Positions 10,601 through 18,787 of a DNA stretch of 64,000 nt are shown here, in pieces. A model generated the notes under the pieces. It was not told where the DNA came from. It was given only the letters and a program-made list of their open reading frames with translations, and did not search any database. The position numbers and the translations under genes were made by a program. The stretch lies in NCBI RefSeq assembly GCF_004136315.1, contig NZ_CP029562.1:2170001-2234000 (forward strand). The letters run 5' to 3'. Each line of letters begins with the position of its first letter. Position 1 is the stretch's first letter. Origin of the DNA: Mesorhizobium sp. Pch-S. GTDB taxonomy: Bacteria; Pseudomonadota; Alphaproteobacteria; Rhizobiales; Rhizobiaceae.

Positions 10601-10764
10601 GGCACATAGAGGGTCGTGCCGGCCAGCGCCAGGGGATCGCCGCCATGCCGGAACCCCGGGATGAGGCGACCTTCGATCAGCGCGTCGGCGAGCGTCGACA
10701 GGAACGGCGAACCTGGCGCAATCGTAAAGACACGAGGGGTAGAGACGCGGGACGATCCGCTCAT
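7621..10764 (-). CDS. addB: Double-strand break repair protein AddB
   Basis: A 1047-residue AddB of the alphaproteobacterial type, partner of AddA. The N-terminal two-thirds is a diverged helicase-like region. The C-terminal nuclease domain carries ADILDFKTGSS near residue 905 and a upstream conserved stretch with YADRVDIL. Family knowledge gives AddB the cutting of one strand and, in some species, recognition of a Chi-like sequence. Its ATG overlaps the stop codon of the upstream nucleotidyltransferase as ATGA, and its own stop overlaps the addA start. Confidence 0.95.
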   Translation of the reverse strand: MSGSSRVSTPRVFTIAPGSPFLSTLADALIEGRLIPGFRHGGDPLALAGTTLYVPTRRAARALRGVFAERLGGASTILPVIKPLGEFDEDEAAFDQEAEDAGAIDLAPPVAALERLLLLAPLVRAWKRHLPAHVAALFDEEVVVPASAADAVWLARDLARLMDEIETEGSDWARLAGLVEGNLAGWWQVTLDFLKIVTEAWPGILAERDRSNPAAHRSALIRLEAERLRRNPPPGPVIAAGSTGSIPATADLLAVIAGLPNGAVVLPGLDTAIDQPSFDALTAPDPRPALLGHPQYGLARLIGRIGILRRDVEEIGRADNALVRRAALVSEALRPAETTELWTETRAGFEASQISAALHGVTLVEAANERDEAACIALALRRAVAEPGHRAALVTGDRALARRVSAELLRLGIVADDSGGRPLADTPPASLLRLLLDTVLRPGDPVAILALLKHPLLGLGLPRADVRRAAETVELVTLRGGTGRPDIVSLAGLFEARWTLAQEAERRPFWLARLSAKRIEEAHVLLSRLADALAPLAACRDEPESDVASLVRASVVALEALGRSEDGTLSALYDGDAGEKLADLLRGLVGADAVFTLSPQEWPDVAMALIAPEMVKPARGAEAAIAIWGTLEARLLHVDTLIVGGLNEGVWPRKPEGDRFMSRLMKTGIDLEPPERRIGLAAHDFQMAMGAPTVVLTRSARAGDAPAVASRWLQRLLTFVGREQAEPLRRRGNELLAWARGLDAGPKVDFASRPQPRPPLESRPQHFSVTEIETLRRDPYAVYARRILKLMPLEPVIRDPGAAERGTLFHAILHHFSQAVADPRAPEALGMLLDAGRACFAEAALPADVEAVWWPRFEKLASGIIEWERSRADNVVRRQSEERAEKTVVGQSGITLSGYADRVDILAAGMADILDFKTGSSPSKAQAHTLLAPQLALEAALLKRGAFRDVGAREPAELAFVRLKANGEVEQESILEYNRKPRTASDLGEEAWARLEKLLLHYADPQTGYLSRALPFREGETDGDYDHLARVLEWSAGGDGPDEGGEA

Positions 10765-11522
10765 TGCGTGTCTGCGCGGGACACGTCCACGCGGGGCGCC
10801 TCCGCGAAGGCCCTTGCGACTGCGGCTTCCGCCGGGGCGATGGCATCCGGCGTGCCGACGGTGATCCAGTGGCCTTGCATCACCAGGCCGAACAGCCTGC
10901 CGGCAGCGATGGCGCGGTCGAAATAGGCGTTGAGCGAGTGCGGCTCGGTGGCAACGGCTTCGAAGAGAGCCGGATCGGCGATGGCCGCGCCGGCATAGAT
11001 CAGCCCGGTCGGGTCGCCCTTGGCGCGAGACAGGCGGCCGTCCGGCGTTATCAGGAAATCGGTGCCGCCCGAATGGCCGGTAGTGGAAGGGAGTTCTGCC
11101 AGCATCAGCAGAATATCCATCGCCGAACCATCCCAGGCAAGGGCGAGCCGTTCGAGATTGGGCTTGCCGGCATCGAGCCAGAACGTGTCCGCGTTGACGA
11201 TGTAGAAAGGCTTGCTGCCGAGTTCGGGCAGCGCCTTGACGATGCCGCCAGCCGAATCCAGCAGGCGCTCGCTTTCATCCGAAATGACGATCCGCGGCCG
11301 GGCGCGCGCTGCGACATGGCGGACGATCTGGTCCGGCAGGTAGTGGACGTTGACCACCGCCTTTTCGACACCGACCTGTTGCAGGCTGTCGAGGCCCCAG
11401 TCGAGCAAGGTCTTGCCGGCGATCGGCACCAGCGGCTTCGGGATGGTATCGGTGATCGGCCGCATGCGCTTGCCGAGCCCGGCGGCGAGCACCATCGCTG
11501 TTGCGGGACGTTCGGCGGCCAT
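10761..11522 (-). CDS. Sugar-phosphate nucleotidyltransferase, MurU-like
   Basis: A 253-residue nucleotidyltransferase whose N-terminal signature LAAGLGKRMRPITD (about residues 12-25) and KPLVPIAGK are diagnostic for the NTP-transferase fold. It is annotated in many genomes as mannose-1-phosphate guanylyltransferase. The neighbour upstream contains an AmgK-like sugar kinase domain, and AmgK plus MurU form the cell-wall recycling route that makes UDP-MurNAc in Pseudomonas, so a MurU role is the better inference. The start ATG at 11522 overlaps the upstream stop as TGATG; a TTG one codon earlier is less likely. Confidence 0.85.
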   Translation of the reverse strand: MAAERPATAMVLAAGLGKRMRPITDTIPKPLVPIAGKTLLDWGLDSLQQVGVEKAVVNVHYLPDQIVRHVAARARPRIVISDESERLLDSAGGIVKALPELGSKPFYIVNADTFWLDAGKPNLERLALAWDGSAMDILLMLAELPSTTGHSGGTDFLITPDGRLSRAKGDPTGLIYAGAAIADPALFEAVATEPHSLNAYFDRAIAAGRLFGLVMQGHWITVGTPDAIAPAEAAVARAFAEAPRVDVSRADTQ

Positions 11523-13018
11523 CAAGCCGGCTCCTCGAGCACGCCGAGCCGATCGTAGAGAGCCCGCACCTCGGCCAGAGCCGGGTGGACCAGAAGCCGG
11601 CGGAGATAGTCGCGGATACGCGGCAGATGCTTCAGGTAGAACGGCTTGCCGTCGCGCCGGTCGAGGCGCACGAAAATCCCCAGTATCTTCGAATGTCGCT
11701 GCGCCCCCATGATGGCATAGGCCACCTCGAAAGCCGCTCTGTCAAAACCTCCAGCTGCGGTACGGGCAGCGGCATAGACCTCGACGACAGCATGCTCGAA
11801 CGCTGGCTCGATGGTGACGCGCGGATCGAGTGCGAGCGATGCGACGTCGTAGGCCGAAGGGCCGATCAGCGCGTCCTGGAAATCGATGACGCCGAGCCTG
11901 TCGAAGCCGGTACGGTCTCCACGCCAGATGAAGTTCGGAGACTGCACGTCGCGCAGCATCAAGCTCGGTTCGCCCCCGCCCAGACGGTCCAGCACGGTAC
12001 TCCAGGCGGCACGAAACGCATCCCGCTCCGCCTCGCTTGCCGACTGTCCGCGAATGGCGGGCAGATACCAGTCTATCAACAGTTCTGCCTCGATCAGCAT
12101 CGCATCGCGGTCGAAGGGAGGCACGACGTGGAATGTGTCCGGCGCCACGGCGATGCGATCGGACCAGTGCTGCCGATGCATGAAGGCAAGCAATTCGGAA
12201 ACCAGCGCATAGCGCTCCAGGATGGGAGCACCGTCGGCAGTGAGCAGGCCCTCGGTTCCCAGATGGTCGATGAGCAGGAAGCCGTCGTCGAGATCCTGCG
12301 CATGGATTTCAGGCGCGGCGACGCCTGCCTCGCGAAGCAGCCTGTCGACGCCGATGAAAGCGGCAACTGTCTGCGCGGTATGGGCGATCTCGGCGTAAGG
12401 CTTGCCGTCGCGTACCGGCGGGCCGAGCACCAGCCGCGGCGAGTTCATCAGGACCCGTGGCACATGGTCAGCCAGCGAAACGATTTCATAGGAGCGCGCC
12501 GAGGCGTCGCCGACGAAATGCCGCCGCCGTGCCGCGCCCCAGCCGTAACGCTCCAGGAAATCGCGCATGGCCAGTGATCGCGTTATGCGCTGGTAAGTTG
12601 CACCGTCGCCCAGGATACGCACCGAACGGCCGTCATCCTGGTGCACAAGCTCGACGGCGATCGTGCTGTCCGGCAAGCGATCGTCTGCACGCTCGGGCCA
12701 TTCGATCAGAGCAGCGCCATCCTTCAGCACGTCGGGGAAACCGAGTTCTTCCAGTTCGTCGGAAGATGACAGCCGATAGAGATCGAAGTGATGCACCGGC
12801 ACGCGTGTGTCGTAGCTCTGCACCAGGGTGAAGGTAGGGCTCGGCACCTCGAGCGCGGTGTCGTCGGCCAGCGCCCGGATCAGCGCGCGCGCCAGTGTCG
12901 ACTTGCCGGCGCCGAGATCACCATGCAGTGCCAGCACGTCGCCCGGCCGCAAGGCCATGGCGAGATCCTCGCCGAGACGCATCGTCGCCGCTTCTTCGCC
13001 AAGAAACCGCTCCAGCAT
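11522..13018 (-). CDS. TsaE-type ATPase fused to an AmgK-like phosphotransferase
   Basis: A two-domain protein of 498 residues. The first about 150 residues are TsaE, the ATPase needed for the threonylcarbamoyl modification of tRNA A37, with Walker A GDLGAGKST near residue 34. The remainder is an aminoglycoside-phosphotransferase-like kinase with catalytic loop LRDVQSPNFIW and metal motif VIDFQDALIGP, most like AmgK, which phosphorylates MurNAc/GlcNAc at the anomeric position. A TTG at 13024 is an alternative start. The fusion, and its overlap with the MurU-like gene, are common in alphaproteobacteria. Whether the two activities are connected is not evident from sequence. Confidence 0.9.
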   Translation of the reverse strand: MLERFLGEEAATMRLGEDLAMALRPGDVLALHGDLGAGKSTLARALIRALADDTALEVPSPTFTLVQSYDTRVPVHHFDLYRLSSSDELEELGFPDVLKDGAALIEWPERADDRLPDSTIAVELVHQDDGRSVRILGDGATYQRITRSLAMRDFLERYGWGAARRRHFVGDASARSYEIVSLADHVPRVLMNSPRLVLGPPVRDGKPYAEIAHTAQTVAAFIGVDRLLREAGVAAPEIHAQDLDDGFLLIDHLGTEGLLTADGAPILERYALVSELLAFMHRQHWSDRIAVAPDTFHVVPPFDRDAMLIEAELLIDWYLPAIRGQSASEAERDAFRAAWSTVLDRLGGGEPSLMLRDVQSPNFIWRGDRTGFDRLGVIDFQDALIGPSAYDVASLALDPRVTIEPAFEHAVVEVYAAARTAAGGFDRAAFEVAYAIMGAQRHSKILGIFVRLDRRDGKPFYLKHLPRIRDYLRRLLVHPALAEVRALYDRLGVLEEPA

Positions 13019-13026
13019 CGGCAATG

Positions 13027-15675
13027 CTATTCGGCCGCAGCGCGGATGCCGGCCGGAGCTGCCGGAAACAGGCAGATCACCGTCGTGCCGCGGTTTTCGC
13101 CAGTCTCGATGCGCACGGTGCCGCCATGCAGTTCCACGAAGCTCTTGACGATGGAGAGCCCGAGACCGGCGCCACGCCGACGACCGCCGTTCACGCGCGG
13201 TTCGAAACGGCGGAACACGGAATCGAGAACGTCCGGCGGCATGCCGGGCCCGTCGTCATGAACGGAGAATTCCACGCCTTCCGCGGTTTCGCGGCAGGTC
13301 AGCGCGATCGTGCTCTTCTCCGGCGCATAGTTGGCGGCATTGCTGAGCAGGTTGTAGAGGATCTGCCGCACGCGGGTCTCGTCGCCGTGGAAGCTCTTGG
13401 GCGCCGCGGCGATGTCCACGCCCAGCCGGATCGAGTGCTCCGCCAGCCGGTCGGCGACCAGTTCCGCGGCAGCCGCCACGGTGCTCTCCACCTTAACCTC
13501 GGAAATCTCCAGCTGCATGATGCCGGCATCGACGGTGGCAAGGTCGAGGATGTCGTTGACGATGGTCAGCAGAACCGAGGACGACGAGCCGATATGGTCG
13601 AGATATTCCTGCTGCCTTGTTGTCAGCGGGCCTGTCGCTGGCAGGGACAGCAATTCGGTGAAGCCGATGATGTTGGTCAGCGGCGAGCGCAGTTCGTAGG
13701 AGACGTGCTGGACGAACTCATTCTTCAGCTGATCCGATTTGAGCAGCGCGTCGTTCTTCTCCTTCAGCGCCCGCTCGACATTCACGCTGTCGGTGACATC
13801 GACGAATGTCAGCATCACCTGGCCATTCGGCAGGTGGATGACGGCATAGCGCAGCGTGCTGCCGTCTTCCAGCGTGACCTGGCCATGACGGTCGCGGCGT
13901 TCGTCGTCGAAACCGGTCACTGCTGCAACAAAGCCGGCCCAGGGCCCGTCCGCGGCACGCGTGGCGCATAGGTCGCGGATCAGCGAGACGTGGATGCCTG
14001 GCTGCGCCGCATCGTTCGGCAAGGCCCACATCGCGGCGAAGGCCGGATTGGACAGCCGCAGCCGGCCGTCCGGCCCGAACACCACAACGCCCTCGGCCAG
14101 ATTGTCGAGCGTTTCGCCCTGCACGCGCACGGCCGTCTGATAGCGGCTCTCGAGATCGATCTTTTCCGTCAGGTTCTCGAAGACCCAGGTGACACCGCCC
14201 TTCGGCTGCGGATTGCCGACCACGCGGATGGTCTTGCCATCGGGCAGATGCCACCAGTGTTCGACCGGCTCGACCGAACGGTATGCCGACAGCAGGCTTT
14301 CTTTCCAGCGGCGCCATTCCGGCTGCTCCGCGATCTTGCCGCCGCTGCGCAGCCGATCCAGCAGCAGCGCATTGTCGGGCGTGCTGACGAGGAAGGCGGT
14401 ATCCAGTCCCCACAGTTTCTGGAAGGCCTGATTGTAGAAGCGCAGCTTCTCATCGGCGTCGAAAATCGCGACTGCCGTGTTGAGCTGATCGAGCGTATCG
14501 GCATGACTGCGCACGGTGCGCTCATATTCCTCGCGCACGGTGTCGGCGGCACTGACATCATAAGCAAGGCCAGCCGACCCTTCGGTGCCGGCGACATCGG
14601 TAACCGAGAAGACGTGCCGGTCGCCGGCAATGACGGTCGACAGCGTCTGTTCGAACACCGGCCGCTGCTGGTGCTGGCTGATGATGGCGTCGCGCGCCTG
14701 TCCGCCGAGGAATTCGCGGCCATCCCTCAGGGCGGCTTCACGGTCAGTGGCCTCGACGGCGCTCCAGTAGGCACGGTTCACCCACTTCAGGCGACCATCG
14801 GCGCCACGCAGCCAGAACGGCATTTTCAGCGCGTCGAACAGACCAAGCATGGTGTCGTGTTCGGTTGCGATTTGCTGGTGTTCCAGCCTGAGCCGCGCCA
14901 GATTGCGCTGTGTTTCCGACAGCGAAACGAACCGCACGATGGCGTGCGCGGCACTCTTGCGCCCCTGTACGTCGAGCGGTGCACCGGCCTGGGTCTCCGC
15001 GACGAGGTCGAAAGAGGTCCCCTTCTCGCGCAACACGGCGATCGCATTCTCCAGTGCCGCGGCAGAACGTGGCATCAGCCAGCGCCCGAAGGCGAGGAAC
15101 GCGGCGCGTTCATCCGGCGCGCCTGTTTCGATCGGCAGGCTGCCGACGATGTCCGACTTCCTGTTGTCCGCAGACCACACGACGACACGCTGGTCACGCA
15201 GGTTGAGCATCGCCTCGGAGCGCTGCAGCGAGACATTGGCATCGGCGAGGCGGGCGCGCAGATCGGCATTCTCGACCGCGGTGCGCTGGCGCTCCCGGAT
15301 CAGCACGATGGCGGAGATCAGTGCTGCGCCGAGCACGCCGACAGTGACGGCCAGCTGGATGACTTCGATGGTACCTATCGGCAGGCTGGTGGCCTTGACC
15401 GTGGTTTCCTGGGCCTGGGCGGCCAGGTTGCCGAAGGGAAGGAACAGCGCCGTGCCGCCAAGCAGGCGCGAAAAACGTCGGCGCGGCGCGAGCCGGATGC
15501 TGGCTGCCGCGAGGCGATCGATGATCGCCGAATCCTCTTTGCCGCCGGTTACGGCCTGTCCCGCCTCGTGCGGGTCTTCCCCCGGCATATGCTGGTCCTC
15601 TCCGCCTGAATGCAAGCCGCCCCCCGACCCGCCATCGTCCCGAATCCGGAGCACTGCGTGGTCCGCCCCGGACAC
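13027..15675 (-). CDS. PAS-domain sensor histidine kinase (orphan)
   Basis: Up to 882 residues. A short N-terminal region leads to a transmembrane segment (VIQLAVTVGVLGAALISAIV), a coiled coil, several PAS-like segments, a HisKA H-box reading FVQHVSYELRSPLTNI, and a HATPase domain with N-box ILYNLLSNAANYA and GLGLSIVKSF. The H-box has HVSYELRSP where HxSHELRTP is more usual. No response regulator is adjacent. The start is uncertain: GTG at 15675 has AAAGGAG upstream, and ATG at 15588 has GGAGAGG, which would give 853 residues. Signal and partner are unknown. It lies between ahcY and the TsaE fusion. Confidence 0.9.
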   Translation of the reverse strand: MSGADHAVLRIRDDGGSGGGLHSGGEDQHMPGEDPHEAGQAVTGGKEDSAIIDRLAAASIRLAPRRRFSRLLGGTALFLPFGNLAAQAQETTVKATSLPIGTIEVIQLAVTVGVLGAALISAIVLIRERQRTAVENADLRARLADANVSLQRSEAMLNLRDQRVVVWSADNRKSDIVGSLPIETGAPDERAAFLAFGRWLMPRSAAALENAIAVLREKGTSFDLVAETQAGAPLDVQGRKSAAHAIVRFVSLSETQRNLARLRLEHQQIATEHDTMLGLFDALKMPFWLRGADGRLKWVNRAYWSAVEATDREAALRDGREFLGGQARDAIISQHQQRPVFEQTLSTVIAGDRHVFSVTDVAGTEGSAGLAYDVSAADTVREEYERTVRSHADTLDQLNTAVAIFDADEKLRFYNQAFQKLWGLDTAFLVSTPDNALLLDRLRSGGKIAEQPEWRRWKESLLSAYRSVEPVEHWWHLPDGKTIRVVGNPQPKGGVTWVFENLTEKIDLESRYQTAVRVQGETLDNLAEGVVVFGPDGRLRLSNPAFAAMWALPNDAAQPGIHVSLIRDLCATRAADGPWAGFVAAVTGFDDERRDRHGQVTLEDGSTLRYAVIHLPNGQVMLTFVDVTDSVNVERALKEKNDALLKSDQLKNEFVQHVSYELRSPLTNIIGFTELLSLPATGPLTTRQQEYLDHIGSSSSVLLTIVNDILDLATVDAGIMQLEISEVKVESTVAAAAELVADRLAEHSIRLGVDIAAAPKSFHGDETRVRQILYNLLSNAANYAPEKSTIALTCRETAEGVEFSVHDDGPGMPPDVLDSVFRRFEPRVNGGRRRGAGLGLSIVKSFVELHGGTVRIETGENRGTTVICLFPAAPAGIRAAAE

Positions 15676-15814
15676 GCAAAGAACGCTCCTTTACCGGAAA
15701 CCCGCGCATCGTGCCTTGAGCCGGACCGGATCACGGCCGCGCGCGAGCAGGAAGCTTCGCGAATCACCTCACAATACCTGCTCGCCGAATCGACGGGAAG
15801 GCGGCGATTCCGCA

Positions 15815-15850
15815 AAAATAAGGCCGGGCGAAATGTCAATCGCCCGGCCT
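15815..15850 (-). terminator. Intrinsic terminator of ahcY
   Basis: AGGCCGGGCG and CGCCCGGCCT form a perfect 10-bp stem around a 10-base loop. On the minus strand it is followed by TATTTTT. It lies 28 nt beyond the ahcY stop. Confidence 0.88.
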
Positions 15851-15878
15851 CAATATCTTGTAGCAAAATCAGATAAGG

Positions 15879-17279
15879 TTAATAGCGGTAGTGTTCCGGC
15901 TTATAAGGGCCCTGCGGCGTCACGCCGATATAGGAGGCCTGCTCGCCGGACAGTTCCGTGAGCTTGGCGCCGAGCTTGCCGAGATGCAGGCGAGCCACCT
16001 TCTCATCAAGATGCTTCGGCAGCGTGTAGACCTTGTTTTCGTATTTGCCGGGCTGCGTCCAAAGCTCGATCTGTGCCAGCACCTGGTTGGTGAAGGAAGC
16101 CGACATCACGAAGCTCGGATGGCCGGTGGCATTGCCGAGATTGAGCAGGCGGCCCTCCGACAGCAGGATCATGCGCTTGCCGTCCGGGAACGAGATCATG
16201 TCGACCTGCGGCTTGACATTGGTCCATTTCAGGTTGCGCAGCGAGGCAACCTGGATCTCATTGTCGAAGTGGCCGATATTGCCAACGATCACCATGTCCT
16301 TCATGGCGCGCATGTGGTCGAGCGTCACGACATCCTTGTTGCCGGTGGTGGTGATGACGATGTCCGCGGTCGGAGCGGCATCCTCCAGCGTGACCACCTC
16401 GAAGCCGTCCATGGCAGCCTGCAACGCGCAGATCGGGTCGACTTCGGTGACCTTCACGCGAGCGCCGGCGCCGGAGAGCGACGCTGCCGAGCCTTTGCCG
16501 ACATCGCCATAACCGCAGACCACGGCGACCTTGCCGGCCATCATCACGTCGGTACCGCGACGGATGCCGTCGACCAGCGATTCCTTGCAGCCGTACTTGT
16601 TGTCGAACTTCGACTTGGTGACCGAGTCGTTGACGTTGATCGCCGGGAACGGCAGCAGGCCCTTCTTCTGCAGCTGGTAGAGGCGGTTGACGCCCGTGGT
16701 GGTTTCCTCGGTGACGCCGCGGATCGCCTCGCGCTGCTTGGTGAAGAAGCCGGGGGAAGCCTTCAGGCGCTTTTTGATCTGCGCGAACAGGATTTCCTCT
16801 TCCTCGCTGCCCGGCTTCGACAGCACGTCCTCGCCGGCCTCGGCGCGGGCGCCGATCAGGATGTACATGGTGGCGTCGCCGCCATCATCGAGGATCATGT
16901 TGGAGACGCCGCCATCGGCCCACTGGAAGATCTTGTCGGTGTATTCCCAGTATTCCTCGAGCGACTCGCCCTTGACGGCGAAAACCGGGATGCCGGACTC
17001 GGCGATCGCCGCTGCCGCGTGGTCCTGGGTCGAGAAGATGTTGCAGGAAGCCCAGCGGATTTCCGCGCCGAGCGCCTTCAGCGTCTCGATCAGCACCGCG
17101 GTCTGGATGGTCATATGCAGGGAGCCGGTGATGCGGGCGCCCTTGAGCGGCTTCTTCTCGCCGAATTCCTCGCGGCAGGCCATCAGGCCCGGCATTTCCG
17201 TCTCGGCGATCTCGATTTCCTTGCGGCCCCAGCCGGCAAGCGAAATATCGGCGATCACATAGTCCTTGCTACCCGTCAT
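15879..17279 (-). CDS. ahcY: Adenosylhomocysteinase
   Basis: A 466-residue NAD-dependent S-adenosylhomocysteine hydrolase that splits SAH into adenosine and homocysteine, relieving product inhibition of methyltransferases. The NAD-binding glycine motif reads [12 protein letters not shown] and the C terminus is the expected KPEHYRY. Catalytic regions such as QDHAAAAI and [13 protein letters not shown] are intact. The reading frame begins [15 protein letters not shown], the usual bacterial N terminus. A 7-bp palindrome about 110 nt upstream is a candidate operator (see 17391-17406). Transcription ends at the stem-loop at 15815-15850. Confidence 0.98.
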   Translation of the reverse strand: MTGSKDYVIADISLAGWGRKEIEIAETEMPGLMACREEFGEKKPLKGARITGSLHMTIQTAVLIETLKALGAEIRWASCNIFSTQDHAAAAIAESGIPVFAVKGESLEEYWEYTDKIFQWADGGVSNMILDDGGDATMYILIGARAEAGEDVLSKPGSEEEEILFAQIKKRLKASPGFFTKQREAIRGVTEETTTGVNRLYQLQKKGLLPFPAINVNDSVTKSKFDNKYGCKESLVDGIRRGTDVMMAGKVAVVCGYGDVGKGSAASLSGAGARVKVTEVDPICALQAAMDGFEVVTLEDAAPTADIVITTTGNKDVVTLDHMRAMKDMVIVGNIGHFDNEIQVASLRNLKWTNVKPQVDMISFPDGKRMILLSEGRLLNLGNATGHPSFVMSASFTNQVLAQIELWTQPGKYENKVYTLPKHLDEKVARLHLGKLGAKLTELSGEQASYIGVTPQGPYKPEHYRY

Positions 17280-17390
17280 GGCGGTGCTCCGGTTGATTTG
17301 CTGTGCTGACGCGCCTGCGCCGGATGGCGCAAAAGATGAACGCGGCGTTGGCGACTGCCTAGCAGATCAGGCCGAAACAGACAACGGGAT

Positions 17391-17406
17391 ATAAAGAAAT
17401 CTTTAT
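17391..17406. promoter_or_regulatory. Candidate operator upstream of ahcY (possibly SahR-type)
   Basis: The palindrome ATAAAGAAATCTTTAT has 7-bp arms and a 2-bp centre and stands in an AT-rich patch of an otherwise GC-rich gap. ArsR-family SahR proteins are known to bind AT-rich palindromes upstream of ahcY in some proteobacteria. Assignment to SahR is inference, and no regulator gene is in the window. Confidence 0.5.
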
Positions 17407-17459
17407 CTGCGCATATGGCGCGGCGGACTCAAACCCGCCAAAGACCGGCTTCGTGCCCG

Positions 17460-17756
17460 TCAGATCTCTTCGCCGAATTTCGAGGCGACGAGTTCGTCGA
17501 GCGCGGCGATCACCTGGGCCGCCTCGCGCCCCTTGGCGGTGACGCGGATCGAGCAGCCGGGGCTGGCAGCCAGCATCATCAGCCCCATGATCGAGGTGCC
17601 GCCGACCTTGGTGCCATCCTTCTCGACATGGACGTCGGCTTCGAAGCTGCCCGCCACCTGGACGAACTTGGCGGAGGCACGGGCATGCAGTCCGCGCTGG
17701 TTGATGATCCGCATGTCGCGGACAACATAGCCGGCATCGGAGGACATGGTGTTCAT
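17460..17756 (-). CDS. HPr-family phosphocarrier protein
   Basis: A 98-residue HPr with the phosphorylatable histidine at residue 24 in QRGLHARASAKF. The regulatory serine region reads GGTSIMGLMMLAA, a site HprK can act on. Its ATG overlaps the EIIA stop as ATGA, so HPr is the last gene of the chvI-chvG-hprK-EIIA-HPr run. With no sugar permease in the window, this looks like the incomplete regulatory PTS of alphaproteobacteria rather than a sugar uptake system. An alternative start lies three codons in. Confidence 0.93.
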   Translation of the reverse strand: MNTMSSDAGYVVRDMRIINQRGLHARASAKFVQVAGSFEADVHVEKDGTKVGGTSIMGLMMLAASPGCSIRVTAKGREAAQVIAALDELVASKFGEEI

Positions 17757-18154
17757 TTGCTGGTCAGGAGCTGGCTGGCGACGTTGATGTACTTGCGACC
17801 GGCTGTCTGCGCCTCGTCGAGCGCCGTGACCATGTTGTCGCTCTTGCGGACGCTGGAGAGCTTGATCAGCATGGGCAGGTTCATGCCGGCAATGACTTCG
17901 ATGCGGCTCGCCTCCATCACCGAAATGGCGAGATTGGACGGAGTGCCCCCGAACATGTCGGTCAGCAGGATGACGCCGGCGCCAGTGTCGACACGCCTTA
18001 CCGCTTCGACGATGTCGCTGCGGCGCTGCTCCATATCGTCTTCGGCACCGATCGCAACGGTTTCGAAATTGTCCTGCGGTCCCACGACGTGTTCCACGGC
18101 AAGGCGGAACTCGTCGGCCAGTCGACCGTGCGTCACGAGCACGAGTCCGATCAT
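17753..18154 (-). CDS. PTS EIIA component, mannose-family type
   Basis: A 133-residue EIIA of the mannose class with the phosphoacceptor histidine at residue 9 in LVLVTHGRLA and the conserved LTDMFGGTPSN segment. GGGAG lies upstream of the ATG. It should accept phosphate from the HPr encoded next to it and act as a regulatory output, since no EIIB, EIIC or EIID gene is nearby. The preceding gap of about 160 nt to hprK shows no other feature. Confidence 0.93.
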   Translation of the reverse strand: MIGLVLVTHGRLADEFRLAVEHVVGPQDNFETVAIGAEDDMEQRRSDIVEAVRRVDTGAGVILLTDMFGGTPSNLAISVMEASRIEVIAGMNLPMLIKLSSVRKSDNMVTALDEAQTAGRKYINVASQLLTSK

Positions 18155-18317
18155 TCTTTGGCGGCTCCCGTCATGGCCCCTTCACAGGCGCATCTTATTC
18201 TCGCCATCTGTCCAGACGGCGGGAGCGCTATCTTGTCGACGCAAGTCGCGTTGACAAGCCCCAATTTGCGCCAGTGCGAGCCATTTTGACGCATTGCAGC
18301 ATAAAAGTTCCGTTGCG

Positions 18318-18782
18318 TCATCGAAAAGACGCGATCGACAGCCGCGTCGAAATCGCTGCCAGAGCAGCGGTGACGTTGCGGGCTGCAACGTCGAGCGCGG
18401 GGATCTCGCAGCCGGCGATGGCAATGGTTGCGGCAGCCTGAAACCGCTGCATCTCGTGGTCCGGAACCAGCCGCACACACAGATCGATCAACGCCTCCGG
18501 CTCATACGCCACCGGCTGCGGACCGATGCCGGCAACCTCGGCCAGGCCGGCGATGGCGGGAGGGGCGGCACAAAGCAGCCGGCCGTCATGGCTGGAAATG
18601 AAAAGCTGGTCATCGGCGATCAGTCGCGAAAACAGGCCCTGCTCCCGAAAATGGCCGACCAGCGCCAGAGCCAGCGTCGATTTTCCCGACCCCGATGCAC
18701 CGGTGATGAGAATGCCGCGATCTCCGGCCAGCAGCGCGGTGCCGTGGATGTTCGGCGCAGGCTTTGCCTCGTCTGCGGCCAA
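18318..18782 (-). CDS. hprK: HPr kinase/phosphorylase, short alphaproteobacterial form
   Basis: A 154-residue protein matching only the C-terminal catalytic domain of HprK. Walker A is GASGSGKST at residues 28-36. Short HprK proteins of this kind are typical of Rhizobiales and phosphorylate or dephosphorylate HPr on serine, tying the PTS to envelope signalling through ChvG/ChvI. The apparent start is TTG at 18782, five bases after the chvG stop and preceded by GAAGG. A later start would cut into the fold. Confidence 0.88.
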   Translation of the reverse strand: MAADEAKPAPNIHGTALLAGDRGILITGASGSGKSTLALALVGHFREQGLFSRLIADDQLFISSHDGRLLCAAPPAIAGLAEVAGIGPQPVAYEPEALIDLCVRLVPDHEMQRFQAAATIAIAGCEIPALDVAARNVTAALAAISTRLSIASFR

Positions 18783-18787
18783 GGCGC

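Noticed and set aside
13990..15609. Long open frame antisense to the PAS kinase
   Set aside because: The kinase has H-box and ATPase motifs in order; the antisense frame has none.
17280..17459. SAH or SAM riboswitch upstream of ahcY
   Set aside because: I could not find the conserved loops of the SAH, SAM-II or SAM/SAH classes by eye; the palindrome is a better fit for a protein site. A covariance-model search would decide.
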